A stretch of 64,000 bases of DNA from Synergistaceae bacterium DZ-S4 (GTDB lineage Bacteria > Synergistota > Synergistia > Synergistales > Synergistaceae), in contig JAPCWD010000001.1 of the NCBI GenBank assembly GCA_025943965.1, forward strand, positions 186,001 to 250,000, given 5' to 3'. The notes under the pieces are model-generated. The model did no database searches. It was given only the letters and a program-made list of their open reading frames with translations, and had not been told where the DNA came from. The first letter of the stretch is position 1, and each line of letters begins with the position of its first letter. Positions 17,345 through 27,054 of the stretch are shown here, one piece after another. The translations under genes were made by a program, and so were the position numbers.

Positions 17345-18906
17345 TGGAGATGACCCTGAATTCACTTGGAAGAAAGGTCCCCCTCGAGCTTCCCGGAGTC
17401 GGATCTTTCGCTCCCTATATGTCTCCCTTTGCCATGCTGGGCCGGGCGGGTACTTTTGGAGGAACTCAGATGCAGCTGCGCCGCCCGCTGCCCGCAAGGA
17501 GCAAAGTGGTTGAGAACATTGAAAAGGCTGTCGAACTCTCAGGACTTCAAAACGGGATGACGATCTCATTCCATCACCATCTTAGAAACGGCGATGCAGT
17601 GATGCCGATGGTCCTTGATATCCTGGAGAAAATGGGCTTCAAGGGTCTGACTCTCGCCCCAAGTTCGATTCCGGACATCCATGACTGTATTGCAGACTAT
17701 ATCAGAAGCGGCCTGATAAACCGGCTCTACACATCCGGCGTCAGGGGCGAACTCGGGAAACTCCTTTCCCGCGGCGAGCTGGAGATACCGGTGATAATAA
17801 GAAGTCACGGAGGCAGGGCGAGGGCCATTGAGGAAGGATCGATATCGATCGATGTTGCGTTCCTTGCTGCTCCTGCCTGCGATCCGCTTGGCAATATCAC
17901 AGGCAGCACCGGTCCTTCAGCGTGCGGTTCAATGGGCTATGCGATGACCGATGCGCGCCATGCCAGACATGTCGTTGCGGTCACTGACAACCTTGTCGAT
18001 TACCCGCTTAATCCCAGGATATCGATACCGCAGTATCTCGTAGACAGCATAGTTTGTGTCCAAAGCCTGGGAGATCCGAAGAAGATCGCTACCGGGGCTG
18101 CAAGGATAACAAGGAACCCTGTGGACCTGAAGATCGCCAAAGATTCTTTCCGGCTGATGAAAGCTTCCGGAATACTGGAACCCGGCTTCTCTTTCCAGAT
18201 GGGTGTGGGAGGAGCAAGCCTCGCTGTCGCAAAATATCTTGCGGAACACATGAGGGAAAAGGGCATCCGGGGGAGCTTCGGTCTTGGCGGGGTGGGCGGA
18301 TATCTTGCCGGAATGCTTGAGGAGGGGCTCTTTGACGCGGTCTTCGACGTACAGAGCTTTGATTCGGCTGTTACCAGGTCGATCCATGAAGATCCCCGCC
18401 ATATTGAAATTGACGCTTCGTGGTACGCGAACCCCTTCAATGCCGGCTGCATCGTTCATAACCTTGACTGCGTCATTCTGGCGGCCCTTGAGGTCGACTG
18501 CGGCTTCAACGTGAACGTGCTTACGGGCCATGACGGAGTTCTCAGAGGAGCCTCGGGCGGGCACCAGGATACCGCTGCAGGGGCAAAACTTTCAATAGTT
18601 GTCGCACCCTCCTTCAGGGGAGGAGTTCCCTCGATAAAGGAAAGGGTAACAACGGTAACGACTCCGGGCGAGACGGTCGATGCCATAGTGACGGAAAGGG
18701 GCATCTGCATCAATCCCCGAAGGGAAGACCTTATTGGCTCTGCCCTCAAGGCGGGTCTGCCCGTAGTCGATATCGATGCCCTGAAGAAGGAAGTCGAGAA
18801 ACTGACCGGCATTCCCCGTCCGGCTGAGTTTGACCGCGACAAGATAGCCGCCGTCGTTGAGTACCGCGACGGAACTCTTATTGATACCGTATATGCAAGA
18901 AAGTAA
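17344..18906 (+). CDS. citF: citrate lyase alpha chain (citrate:acetyl-ACP transferase)
   Basis: 520-residue alpha subunit that swaps acetate for citrate on the acyl carrier. It shows the transferase blocks FHHHLRNGD near residue 75, SCGSMGY-like 'ACGSMGYAMTDARHA' near 200 and GHDGVLRGASGGHQDTA near 395. Length matches the family. Its start overlaps the citE stop as ATGA. With citD and citE it forms the complete lyase core that cleaves citrate to acetate and oxaloacetate. Confidence 0.95.
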   Translation: MEMTLNSLGRKVPLELPGVGSFAPYMSPFAMLGRAGTFGGTQMQLRRPLPARSKVVENIEKAVELSGLQNGMTISFHHHLRNGDAVMPMVLDILEKMGFKGLTLAPSSIPDIHDCIADYIRSGLINRLYTSGVRGELGKLLSRGELEIPVIIRSHGGRARAIEEGSISIDVAFLAAPACDPLGNITGSTGPSACGSMGYAMTDARHARHVVAVTDNLVDYPLNPRISIPQYLVDSIVCVQSLGDPKKIATGAARITRNPVDLKIAKDSFRLMKASGILEPGFSFQMGVGGASLAVAKYLAEHMREKGIRGSFGLGGVGGYLAGMLEEGLFDAVFDVQSFDSAVTRSIHEDPRHIEIDASWYANPFNAGCIVHNLDCVILAALEVDCGFNVNVLTGHDGVLRGASGGHQDTAAGAKLSIVVAPSFRGGVPSIKERVTTVTTPGETVDAIVTERGICINPRREDLIGSALKAGLPVVDIDALKKEVEKLTGIPRPAEFDRDKIAAVVEYRDGTLIDTVYARK

Positions 18907-19003
18907 TGAAGAAAGTCTTTGTCCGGCCATTTTTACAGGTTTCAAATAAAACTTAAGTGACCGCCTGACTCGGATGATCGGAGAAAGCGGCCGGTAACCG
19001 GAG

Positions 19004-19040
19004 AAAGGGCCGAAGAGCTTAAAAGATCTTCGCCCCTTTT
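19004..19040. terminator. convergent terminator between citF and modC
   Basis: AAAGGG-CGAAGA pairs with TCTTCG-CCCTTT around a 10-base loop. A-run on one side and T-run on the other suit termination in both directions. Confidence 0.75.
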
Positions 19041-19066
19041 ATCTGGAGCAGGTCGGCGTCAGCCTT

Positions 19067-20146
19067 TCAGATAATTCTTTTTCTCAGGGGCATGATCATT
19101 TCCGGGGGGATGTTTATTGCCATGCTGTCTCCCGGGCGGAGCGAATCATCTTCAAGGGAGGGCAGCTCCATGCGGATTTGGGAGAACTCCTTCCTGGGGT
19201 CGGCATCTTCCGGCACCACTGTGACAATGACCGAAAAGAGGTCATGCCTGACCTCCAGCACCCGGCAGCTGATTTTATTCACGCAGTTATCCTTGTCGCC
19301 TAGTGGAAGGATCTTATGTGCCCTGACACCAATATATCCTGCATCATCAGGGACATGGGCCGAACAATTAAGACTGGTTTTCCAATCGATAGCATATACT
19401 GTGCCGTTCAACAGTTTTTTTATTTTTGAATAGTTTTTGCATCCCGATAAAAGGGCTGACGCAAGTGTAGGGGGAGCATTAAAAAATTCGTCGACCGAGC
19501 TGACTTTTTCTGAATGTCCTTCGTTTATGACACAGACCTTTCGGCAGATCCTATAGACCTCATCCCTGTTATGTGAGACATAAAGAGTTGTGCCTTTGTA
19601 TTTTCCCAGTATCTCCGTGAGCTCTTTTTCTACCTGCCAGCGCAGGTAACTGTCAAGGGCCGATAATGGTTCATCAAGCATTATGATTTTGGGGTCGCTC
19701 GCCATCATCCTCGCAAGGGCCACACGCTGCTGCTGTCCCCCCGAAAGCTGGCCAGGATAATGCTTCTCAAGACCAGTCAAATAATAGCTTTCAAGGAGGA
19801 TGTCCAGCTTTTCTTTTGGATACTTTCCTTTGCCGCAGGTTTTGATCACAGCACACAGGTTCTGCTCGACAGTCATATTTGGAAAAAGGGCGTAGTTCTG
19901 GAAAAGCAGTCCGACATGCCTTTCCTGGGGACTCAGGTTGATCTTTTTGTCTGAATCAAACAACGTCACGCCGTCTGCGACAATACGTCCCATGTCCGGC
20001 CTGACTATGCCGGCAATGCATTTCAGCGTCATGCTCTTGCCTGAACCTGAGGCTCCGAGCAGGGCAAGGATTTCGTTCTCAGCTTCAAACTCTGTGTCGA
20101 GAACGAAGTTCCCGAACGATTTTTTTATTTTTACATATACTGACAT
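19067..20146 (-). CDS. modC: molybdate ABC transporter ATP-binding protein
   Basis: 359-residue ATPase energising molybdate import. Walker A is GASGSGKS near residue 32, the signature is LSGGQQQR near 133 and Walker B is [12 protein letters not shown] near 155, with the switch His in YVSHNRDEV. Residues from about 260 form the C-terminal TOBE/Mop-like domain that can bind oxyanion and inhibit transport. It is last in modA-modB-modC, nine bases after modB. Confidence 0.9.
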   Translation of the reverse strand: MSVYVKIKKSFGNFVLDTEFEAENEILALLGASGSGKSMTLKCIAGIVRPDMGRIVADGVTLFDSDKKINLSPQERHVGLLFQNYALFPNMTVEQNLCAVIKTCGKGKYPKEKLDILLESYYLTGLEKHYPGQLSGGQQQRVALARMMASDPKIIMLDEPLSALDSYLRWQVEKELTEILGKYKGTTLYVSHNRDEVYRICRKVCVINEGHSEKVSSVDEFFNAPPTLASALLSGCKNYSKIKKLLNGTVYAIDWKTSLNCSAHVPDDAGYIGVRAHKILPLGDKDNCVNKISCRVLEVRHDLFSVIVTVVPEDADPRKEFSQIRMELPSLEDDSLRPGDSMAINIPPEMIMPLRKRII

Positions 20147-20155
20147 TTTCTGCCC

Positions 20156-20854
20156 CTAATCCTCATGGTCGAAATGGTTCTTGGCTGTACCGACAGGCTG
20201 TTTATAACGGTTTTCAAGCATGTTTACAGCCGTCAGCACTATAAACGAGATCACAAGATTTATAAACACCCACTTATAGGCAAGGGCATCATTTCCCTCT
20301 CTCCAAAGCTGGTATACCGTTGTGGAAATTATTGCGGTCCTTCCCGGGATATAGCCTGCTACCATGGTCGTGGCGCCGAATTCGCCAAGGGCGCGGGCAA
20401 ATGAGAGGACAGCACCTGCAAGTATGCCCTGTTTACAGTTCGGCATGATGACCCGCCAGAAGAGGAAGGTGTCTGACAGGCCCAGGGTCTGTCCCGAGTA
20501 AAGCAGCGTGCTGTCAAATGACTCGAAGGCGCCGCGGGCAGTACGGTACATGAGAGGAAAGGAGATCATCGTTGTTGCAAAAATTGCGGAATACCAGGTC
20601 ATGGTGAGTTTGAATCCGAACACTTCAAGGACCGTTGAGCCGACAGGCCCAAGCGGTCCGATCATTTTAAGCAAAAAAAACCCTATGACAGTTGGAGGGA
20701 GGACCAGAGGCAGTGTCAGGACACCATCAATCAGCCCTTTAAGAAAACGGGGAGTCTTCGCTATGTAATGCGCGGCAAAAATACCAAGAAAAAAAGTAAA
20801 AAATGTTGAGATCAATGCCACACGCAACGAATTATAAAGCGGGAACCAGTCCAT
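20156..20854 (-). CDS. modB: molybdate ABC transporter permease
   Basis: 232-residue inner-membrane permease with about five hydrophobic segments. LTLPLVLPPTVIGFFLL near residue 47 is the typical ModB stretch, and ARALGEFGATTMVAG near 150 is the EAA loop that contacts the ATPase. The start ATG follows AGGGGTAAGAT. It is separated from modA by a terminator-like hairpin. Confidence 0.92.
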   Translation of the reverse strand: MDWFPLYNSLRVALISTFFTFFLGIFAAHYIAKTPRFLKGLIDGVLTLPLVLPPTVIGFFLLKMIGPLGPVGSTVLEVFGFKLTMTWYSAIFATTMISFPLMYRTARGAFESFDSTLLYSGQTLGLSDTFLFWRVIMPNCKQGILAGAVLSFARALGEFGATTMVAGYIPGRTAIISTTVYQLWREGNDALAYKWVFINLVISFIVLTAVNMLENRYKQPVGTAKNHFDHED

Positions 20855-20879
20855 ATCTTACCCCTATCCGGTCATTCAG

Positions 20880-20918
20880 GAAAAAGAGCGGCCAGGCCTT
20901 ATCCGGGCAGGACCGCTC
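20880..20918 (-). terminator. partial terminator between modA and modB
   Basis: On the minus strand GAGCGG...CCGCTC forms an imperfect stem followed by TTTTTCC. Within an operon this should trim downstream expression, leaving more ModA than ModB and ModC. Confidence 0.65.
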
Positions 20919-20937
20919 CTAACTGATCATAGTCCTG

Positions 20938-21762
20938 TTATTTGGTTGGAACTGCAAAACCTATCTTGTTAAAGATCTTTGAGCTTTCCGGGCCCTTGAG
21001 AAAATCAACGAATGCCGCTGCGGCTTCCGGGTTTTTTGCTTTTTTCAAAATAGCGGCAGGGTAGGTGATGGGCTTATGGCTTCCCTTAGGCGCTTCCGCG
21101 ACAACATCGACACCCTTTGATGTTGCGGCATCCGTGCTGTAAACTATGCCGCAGTCAACTGCTCCGGCAGCTACCTGTGAGAGCACTTCCTTGACATTGC
21201 TGGCATAGCTTATTTTGTTCATGCTTTTGAGTTTGTCCCAAAGGCCCAGATTTTTGTAAATCTCTTCCGAGTATTGGCCTACCGGGACATCTGAATTTCC
21301 GAGTGCAATGAGAAAAACTTTTTCAGTGACCGCGTCCCTGAAATCGCTGATCCCTTTCGGGTTATGTCCTTTGGGTACCACCATGACGACCTTGTTGGAG
21401 ACTATGTTGAAGCGTGTTCCTTCCAGAACCAGGTCAAGCTTCTTCGTGTTCACCTTGGGATCTGCCTTGATGTCGATCTGATCCATCTGTTTCTGGCCTG
21501 CAGATATGAAAATGTCGCACTCCGCACCCTGTTCGATCTGCGTCTTAAGGGTGCCGCTGGAGTCAAAATTGTAGACTATCTTTACATCAGGCGCTGACTT
21601 TTTGTACGATCCCGCGATCATATTCATGGATTCAGTCATAGATGCGGCGGCAAATACGGTCAGTGTCGTCTCCGCATTGGCATGCAGAGGAAAGGCGAAG
21701 AGAGAGAGGGTCAATAAGAACAGGGAAAATAGAGTGAACTTGAAATGATTTCGAACGATCAT
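20938..21762 (-). CDS. modA: molybdate ABC transporter substrate-binding protein
   Basis: 274-residue secreted receptor. Signal peptide residues 1-30 end in ANA. The mature N-terminus TLTVFAAASMTESMN is the ModA anion-binding segment, and NFDSSGTLKTQIEQGAECD near residue 65 supplies further ligands. DVPVGQYSEEIY near 165 and AAGAVDCGIVYSTDA near 205 are also typical. The start ATG follows TAGGAGGTCTCTGAT. A strong promoter with a perfect dyad precedes it. Confidence 0.92.
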   Translation of the reverse strand: MIVRNHFKFTLFSLFLLTLSLFAFPLHANAETTLTVFAAASMTESMNMIAGSYKKSAPDVKIVYNFDSSGTLKTQIEQGAECDIFISAGQKQMDQIDIKADPKVNTKKLDLVLEGTRFNIVSNKVVMVVPKGHNPKGISDFRDAVTEKVFLIALGNSDVPVGQYSEEIYKNLGLWDKLKSMNKISYASNVKEVLSQVAAGAVDCGIVYSTDAATSKGVDVVAEAPKGSHKPITYPAAILKKAKNPEAAAAFVDFLKGPESSKIFNKIGFAVPTK

Positions 21763-21801
21763 ATCAGAGACCTCCTATTGCAACTAAGTATCAACAAAAA
21801 G

Positions 21802-21839
21802 AGTATAAGAGAGTCCCGGGTTTTTTGCAACACTGTTGC
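21802..21839 (-). promoter_or_regulatory. modA promoter with overlapping GCAACA dyad
   Basis: On the minus strand: -35 TTGCAA (21830-21825), 17-base spacer, -10 TATACT (21807-21802). The -35 lies inside GCAACA-C-TGTTGC (21827-21839), a perfect 6-1-6 dyad, likely an operator. It does not resemble the known ModE site. Confidence 0.65.
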
Positions 21840-21893
21840 GATTATTGGGCATTAAAATTTTTATTGGTTCAGATCTGTCCTCCAAGGCTTGGT

Positions 21894-21932
21894 AAAAATA
21901 TCAGGAAGCCTCTGAGTCCGAGACCTCCTGAT
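21894..21932 (-). terminator. terminator of the ilv-leu operon
   Basis: ATCAGGA/TCCTGAT outer stem with further inner pairs, followed on the minus strand by ATTTTTACC. Confidence 0.75.
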
Positions 21933-21969
21933 AATTCTAAAATCCTCTTTGCCAAAACAGCGGCAACTT

Positions 21970-23640
21970 TTACAGTGGTTTATCCCTCAGTACGGCGCCC
22001 TCTACGCCGGAGCTTGCAAATTCCCTGTACCTTGTTAGGAAGGGACTCTCCGCCGGCTGTACCCAGGGTACGAATTTTTCCCTTCTTCTTGCAAGGACTT
22101 CCTCACTCACCTTGAGGTCGAGCCTTTTGGCGGGGATGTCGATCGATATGATGTCCCCCTCTTCAACGAGTCCGATCGGCCCGCCCACTGCAGCTTCCGG
22201 AGAGACATGCCCGATCGAGGCGCCCCTTGTGGCTCCCGAGAATCGGCCATCTGTGATAAGGGCTACTGTTCCTCCCTTACCCTGCCCCATTATCGCCGAG
22301 GTCGGCGTGAGCATCTCGCGCATACCGGGCCCTCCCTTTGGTCCTTCGAAACGGATGACTACGACGTCTCCGTCATTTATCCCGTTGTTAAGGATGGCCT
22401 TGCTTGCATCTTCCTCGCAGTTAAAGACCCGTGCAGGACCTTCGTGTACAAGCATCTCGGGAAGTACCGCGGACTGCTTTACTATGGCGCCCAGAGGAGC
22501 GAGGGTGCCCTTGATGAAGGCCAGTCCTCCCTCCTTATGGTAGGGGTCTTCGACAGGGCGGATGACGTTGTCGTTCACGACCTTTGCCTTGCTTAGGTTC
22601 TCTCTGACGCTTCTGCCGGTCACTGTGATCAGTTCTCCGTGGATGAGTCCCTTTTCAAGCAGCCTTGCCATGAGTCCCTCAACGCCGCCGGCCTGCCAGA
22701 GGTCTTCTATGTGGTGATGGCCTCCGGGGCTCATCGAGCATAGGTGCGGAACCCTCGCGCCGATCTCGTTGAAGAGTTCAAGGGGAAGTTTAAGGCCGGC
22801 TGCCCATGCTATGGCAGGAAGGTGAAGAGAAGTGTTGGTGGAACCTCCGAGCGCCAGATCCACCGCAAGTGCGTTTTCAAAAGCTTTCATGGTGAGGATG
22901 TCCCTCGGCCTGATGTTTTTCTCTATCAGACCCATCACGGCCCGCCCCGCGTCCTTGGCAAGGCGCACACGGCCCGCATGTACTGCCGGTATGGTGCCGT
23001 TTCCCGTAAGTCCAAGCCCCAGGGCCTCCATCATGCAGTTCATGGTGTTTGCTGTAAACATCCCCGAGCAGGATCCGCATCCGGGGCAGGCGTTGTCTTC
23101 CACGTCCCTGAGCTCTTCATCCGAAATCTTGCCCGCAGCCTTCATTCCAACGCCCTCGAAGACGCTGTTGAGGTCCAGGACCCTCCCCTTCATTGTGCCG
23201 GCCATCATCGGCCCTCCGGAGATGACAACAGACGGAAGGTTCAGCTTTGCCGCGGCCATTGCCATGCCGGGGACGATCTTGTCGCAGTTCGTTACCAGGA
23301 CAAGTCCGTCGAATGCGTGTCCCTTTGCCATTATCTCTATTGAATCCATGATCAGCTCGCGGCTGGGAAGGGAGAACTTCATTCCCTCGTGGTTCATTGC
23401 AATGCCGTCGCAGACGCCGATCACGGGAAATTCGATCGGTAGTCCGCCTGCTGCGTATATCCCTGCCTTCACTGCCTCTGTAATGGTCTTCAGATGGACA
23501 TGTCCGGGGATTATTGCGTTATAGGAATTCGCGACCCCTATCCATGGGCGTTCTATTTCCCAGTCAGTGTATCCCGCAGCCTTCAGCAGGGAGCGGTGCG
23601 GACTTCTCTGATAACCTTTTTTTGCTTTGTCGCTGTTCAT
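21970..23640 (-). CDS. ilvD: dihydroxy-acid dehydratase
   Basis: 556-residue Fe-S dehydratase giving the 2-oxo acids of valine and isoleucine. Motifs: [20 protein letters not shown] near residue 75 and [11 protein letters not shown] near 115. Cysteines in NCDKI and [18 protein letters not shown] (near 190) are the cluster ligands. [17 protein letters not shown] near 470 is also conserved. The start ATG has GAGGGGAAGG upstream. It is last in the operon, after ilvB. Confidence 0.95.
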   Translation of the reverse strand: MNSDKAKKGYQRSPHRSLLKAAGYTDWEIERPWIGVANSYNAIIPGHVHLKTITEAVKAGIYAAGGLPIEFPVIGVCDGIAMNHEGMKFSLPSRELIMDSIEIMAKGHAFDGLVLVTNCDKIVPGMAMAAAKLNLPSVVISGGPMMAGTMKGRVLDLNSVFEGVGMKAAGKISDEELRDVEDNACPGCGSCSGMFTANTMNCMMEALGLGLTGNGTIPAVHAGRVRLAKDAGRAVMGLIEKNIRPRDILTMKAFENALAVDLALGGSTNTSLHLPAIAWAAGLKLPLELFNEIGARVPHLCSMSPGGHHHIEDLWQAGGVEGLMARLLEKGLIHGELITVTGRSVRENLSKAKVVNDNVIRPVEDPYHKEGGLAFIKGTLAPLGAIVKQSAVLPEMLVHEGPARVFNCEEDASKAILNNGINDGDVVVIRFEGPKGGPGMREMLTPTSAIMGQGKGGTVALITDGRFSGATRGASIGHVSPEAAVGGPIGLVEEGDIISIDIPAKRLDLKVSEEVLARRREKFVPWVQPAESPFLTRYREFASSGVEGAVLRDKPL

Positions 23641-23656
23641 TTCCGGATCCTTCCCC

Positions 23657-25339
23657 TCAGTTCAGTATCATCTTGTCTATCGATCCGCCCGGCGGTACCA
23701 TCGGAAGGACCAGCGCGCCCTGCGGTATCCTGAAGTCCACAAGTGCAGGCCCGGGCACCTTCAGGGCAGCCTCTATCGTTTTCCTTATCTCCTCGGGCCT
23801 TGTTGCCGAGAAGCCGCTGACTCCCATACCCTCTGCTATCTTTACGAAATCGGGATTCCGGTTGTAGATGGTATTCGAGTAGCGGTGCTCATAGAAGAGC
23901 TGCTGCCACTGGCGGACCATGCCAAGGCAGGAGTTGTTGAGGATAAAAACCTTTACGGGTATATTGTAACGCGCACAGGTGTCGAGTTCCTGTATGTTCA
24001 TCATAAAACTGCCGTCGCCCGCTATACAGCATACATGCTGACCCGGGCAGGCGAGAGCCGCTCCTATCGCTGACGGGAAGCCGAAACCCATTGTGCCCAG
24101 ACCTCCGGAAGTGACAAAACGGCGAGGTTCTTCCACCTTGTAGTGGAGTGCAGCCCACATCTGGTGCTGACCAACCTCAGTCGTCAGGACGGACTTTCCT
24201 CCGGTTATCTCCCTCAGCGTTTCTATGACCTGCCATGGGGCTATCTCCCCCGCATATTCATTTCTGGGAAGAGGTTCCTTCTGACGGATCAGTTCAAGCT
24301 CCTCAAGCCAGTGTGACCTGTCGAAATATTTTTTGCTGATGGACTTTCTGATCGCGTCGATTATCTTTCCCGCATCGCCGACAAGCCAGACCTCGGACTC
24401 TATTGCCTTGTCTATCTCAGCGGGGTCCAGGTCGATGTGTATTATCTTTGCCTCCGATGCGAAGCTCGACCTCTTTCCCGTGCTCCTGTCGCTGAAACGC
24501 GAACCGACCGCGAGTATAACGTCAGCCGTCATCAATGCCCTGTTCGCTACGGGGTGTCCGTGCATTCCTGCCATTCCCAAAGAAAGACCAAGAGGATGAG
24601 ATTCAGGGAACGATCCCTTTCCGAGCAGCGATGTGACTACGGGTATTTCAAGTTTTTCAGCGAGCTCTGTAAGTTTTCCCGCCGCACCTGACCTGATCAC
24701 TCCGCCTCCCGCAAAGATGACCGGTCTCTCCGCATGCTCGAGGAGGGAAACTGCCGCGTCAAGTTGGCTCAGGTCTGCTCCCCTTTCCGGGTCGTACCCG
24801 GGAAAGCTTATGCTTTGGGGATATTTGAACTCCCCGAAACCCTTCTGCACGTCGGCAGGGACATCTATCAGAACCGGACCGGGCCTGCCTGTCGATGCTA
24901 TGTAAAAGGCTTTTTTCACAGCGACCGGTATCTGTTCGGGCGTACGGACCTGCATGCTGTGCTTTACGAGAGGAATAGTGGCTCCCATTATATCTGCCTC
25001 CTGGAAAGCGTCTGTCCCTATCATGGTCGTGGCCACCTGTCCCGTGATCGCGACCATCGGAACGGAGTCCAGGTTTGCAGTAGCGATCCCGGTCACAAGG
25101 TTAGTCGCCCCGGGGCCTGATGTTGCAATGCATACGCCGGGTTTCCCGCTTACTCTGGCGTATCCGTCAGCTGCATGCGAAGCTGCCTGTTCATGGCGCA
25201 TCAGGACATGGTTGATCTTTGAATCATATATTGCGTCATAAAGGTGGATAACAGTTCCGCCGGGCAGTCCGAATATCGTGTCCACTCCTTCTGCTTCAAG
25301 GGACTTGACCACCATTTGGGCTCCGTTCATCTTTGCCAT
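23657..25339 (-). CDS. ilvB: acetolactate synthase large (catalytic) subunit
   Basis: 560-residue thiamine diphosphate enzyme condensing pyruvate or 2-oxobutyrate. The catalytic glutamate is in [16 protein letters not shown] near residue 48. The ThDP-Mg motif runs from GDGSFMMN to NN near 435-465. The start follows TAGGAGG. Its regulatory subunit IlvN is encoded first in the same operon, about 6 kb upstream, rather than adjacent. Confidence 0.95.
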   Translation of the reverse strand: MAKMNGAQMVVKSLEAEGVDTIFGLPGGTVIHLYDAIYDSKINHVLMRHEQAASHAADGYARVSGKPGVCIATSGPGATNLVTGIATANLDSVPMVAITGQVATTMIGTDAFQEADIMGATIPLVKHSMQVRTPEQIPVAVKKAFYIASTGRPGPVLIDVPADVQKGFGEFKYPQSISFPGYDPERGADLSQLDAAVSLLEHAERPVIFAGGGVIRSGAAGKLTELAEKLEIPVVTSLLGKGSFPESHPLGLSLGMAGMHGHPVANRALMTADVILAVGSRFSDRSTGKRSSFASEAKIIHIDLDPAEIDKAIESEVWLVGDAGKIIDAIRKSISKKYFDRSHWLEELELIRQKEPLPRNEYAGEIAPWQVIETLREITGGKSVLTTEVGQHQMWAALHYKVEEPRRFVTSGGLGTMGFGFPSAIGAALACPGQHVCCIAGDGSFMMNIQELDTCARYNIPVKVFILNNSCLGMVRQWQQLFYEHRYSNTIYNRNPDFVKIAEGMGVSGFSATRPEEIRKTIEAALKVPGPALVDFRIPQGALVLPMVPPGGSIDKMILN

Positions 25340-25400
25340 TGGATATACCTCCTATTGTAGAACGACCGTCTTCAGCCCCTTGCCGGGGCTGACAATAAAA

Positions 25401-26531
25401 TTACCTGATGTACTTCCTGATCTTTTCTCCGACCTCTTCGAAAGAGGCTTTTCCTCCGAATTCAAAGGGCAGCTCACTTTCCAGGGCATTTTCAAGGAAA
25501 TCCGACACGGCGCTGTTTACGGTCTTTGAAGCGTCTGCCTCGCCAAGATGTTCCAGCATCAGAGCTCCTGAAAGTATTGCCGCTACAGGGTTGGCTCTGC
25601 CTGTCCCGGCTATGTCGGGAGCCGATCCGTGTACAGGTTCAAACATCGAGAGACCGTCCCCGATGTTTCCTCCTGCAGCTGTCCCCAGCCCTCCCGCAAG
25701 GCCCGCCTGGAGGTCGCTGATTATGTCGCCGAACAGGTTGGGGCAGAGAAGGACCCCATATGCCGCTGGATTGCGGACCAGGTGATAGCATAGTGCATCC
25801 ACGTTTACCATGGCATATTTCAGCTCGGGATATTCATCTGCCATGACCCTCTTCGCGTTTTCCTCGAAGAATCCGTAGAGGGCCGATACTGCGTTGGATT
25901 TTGATACAACAGTTACGGTATCCTCATCGCGCTTTTTTGCGAGCTCACAGGCATATCTGGTTATCCTCTCAACTCCGGGCCTGCTGTTTATGGCGGCCTG
26001 GGCAGCGAAGGGACATGCCGGGTCAGTCTTAAGGCTCATCCTGCCTTTGAGTTCATAGCTGCCCCTGCTGACTTCCACAGGAAGCTCAAGTTCCCCGGTC
26101 TCAGTAGTTCCTCCGATGCACATATAGAGGTCCTCAGTGTTTTCACGAACCACCACGGAGTCCATCTTCGTCCCCTTCAGGTCGACAGGGGTATGCACCT
26201 TAGGCAGTGAAAAGGCCGGGCGCAGATTCACATACTGATCAAAGTAAAAACGAAAGGCAAGGAGTATGCCCTGTTCAAGTATGCCAGGCTTTACCCGAGG
26301 GTCGCCGATGGCTCCAAGGAGCATGGCGTCGCAACGGGACATATGCTCCATCGCCTCTTCCGGCATCACTTCGCCGGTGGCAAGGTAGTGCCCTGCCCCG
26401 TAAGGGAATTTCTCCCATTCGAAAGAGAATGAGAATTTTTCCCCGCACCTGTCCAGAACTTTGATCGCTTCGCCTATGACTTCCGGGCCTATTCCGTCGC
26501 CCGGAATGACCGCTATTTTATATTTTTTCAT
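25401..26531 (-). CDS. leuB: 3-isopropylmalate dehydrogenase
   Basis: 376-residue NAD-dependent beta-decarboxylating dehydrogenase of leucine synthesis. IPGDGIGPEVIGEA opens the protein. VVRENTEDLYMCIGG near residue 125 and GDIISDLQAGLAGGLG near 260 hold the Mg- and isopropylmalate-binding residues; EPVHGSAPDIAG near 295 is the cofactor loop. RENTEDLY rather than RELTGGIY is closer to the tartrate/homoisocitrate-like branch, but the leu operon context supports LeuB. Confidence 0.88.
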   Translation of the reverse strand: MKKYKIAVIPGDGIGPEVIGEAIKVLDRCGEKFSFSFEWEKFPYGAGHYLATGEVMPEEAMEHMSRCDAMLLGAIGDPRVKPGILEQGILLAFRFYFDQYVNLRPAFSLPKVHTPVDLKGTKMDSVVVRENTEDLYMCIGGTTETGELELPVEVSRGSYELKGRMSLKTDPACPFAAQAAINSRPGVERITRYACELAKKRDEDTVTVVSKSNAVSALYGFFEENAKRVMADEYPELKYAMVNVDALCYHLVRNPAAYGVLLCPNLFGDIISDLQAGLAGGLGTAAGGNIGDGLSMFEPVHGSAPDIAGTGRANPVAAILSGALMLEHLGEADASKTVNSAVSDFLENALESELPFEFGGKASFEEVGEKIRKYIR

Positions 26532-26545
26532 CTCTCTGTCGCCCC

Positions 26546-27043
26546 TTATTCAGATAGTCTTGCCCTGACGTAAGGTACGAGACCTCCAAGGCCGATCAGG
26601 TTCTGGAGAAAATCGGGAAAGGGTTTTGCGTTGTATGTCTCGCCCTTCGTCCTGTTTGTTATCGTCCCTTTTGCCAGATCCACCTCTATGATATCGTCTT
26701 TCGTTATCCGCCCGGTCTCCGTACATTCGAGTATCGGAAGGCCGATGTTTATGGCATTGCGGTAAAATATGCGTGCGAATGATTTAGCTATCACACAGGA
26801 AGCCCCTGAGCCCTTTATGGCTATTGGGGCGTGTTCCCTGCTCGATCCGCAGCCAAAGTTGTTTCCGGCTACGATCATGTCTCCCTTTAATACTCCTCCG
26901 GCGTAAGAGGCATCTATGTCTTCCATGCAGTGGGCGGCAAGTGATCTTTCGTCGCTGGTAACAAGATACCTTGCAGGAATGATGACATCCGTGTCAACGT
27001 TGTCGCCGTATACCCATGCCTTTCCTTTTAAGGTCGTCTCCAT
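26546..27043 (-). CDS. leuD: 3-isopropylmalate dehydratase small subunit
   Basis: 165-residue swivel subunit of isopropylmalate isomerase. [18 protein letters not shown] and [18 protein letters not shown] are family signatures. ATG 27043 is favoured because the GGGGG ribosome site lies eight bases before it; ATG 27049 is too close. It follows leuC by about ten bases and is the short archaeal/clostridial form. Confidence 0.93.
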   Translation of the reverse strand: METTLKGKAWVYGDNVDTDVIIPARYLVTSDERSLAAHCMEDIDASYAGGVLKGDMIVAGNNFGCGSSREHAPIAIKGSGASCVIAKSFARIFYRNAINIGLPILECTETGRITKDDIIEVDLAKGTITNRTKGETYNAKPFPDFLQNLIGLGGLVPYVRARLSE

Positions 27044-27054
27044 TTCCATGCCCC

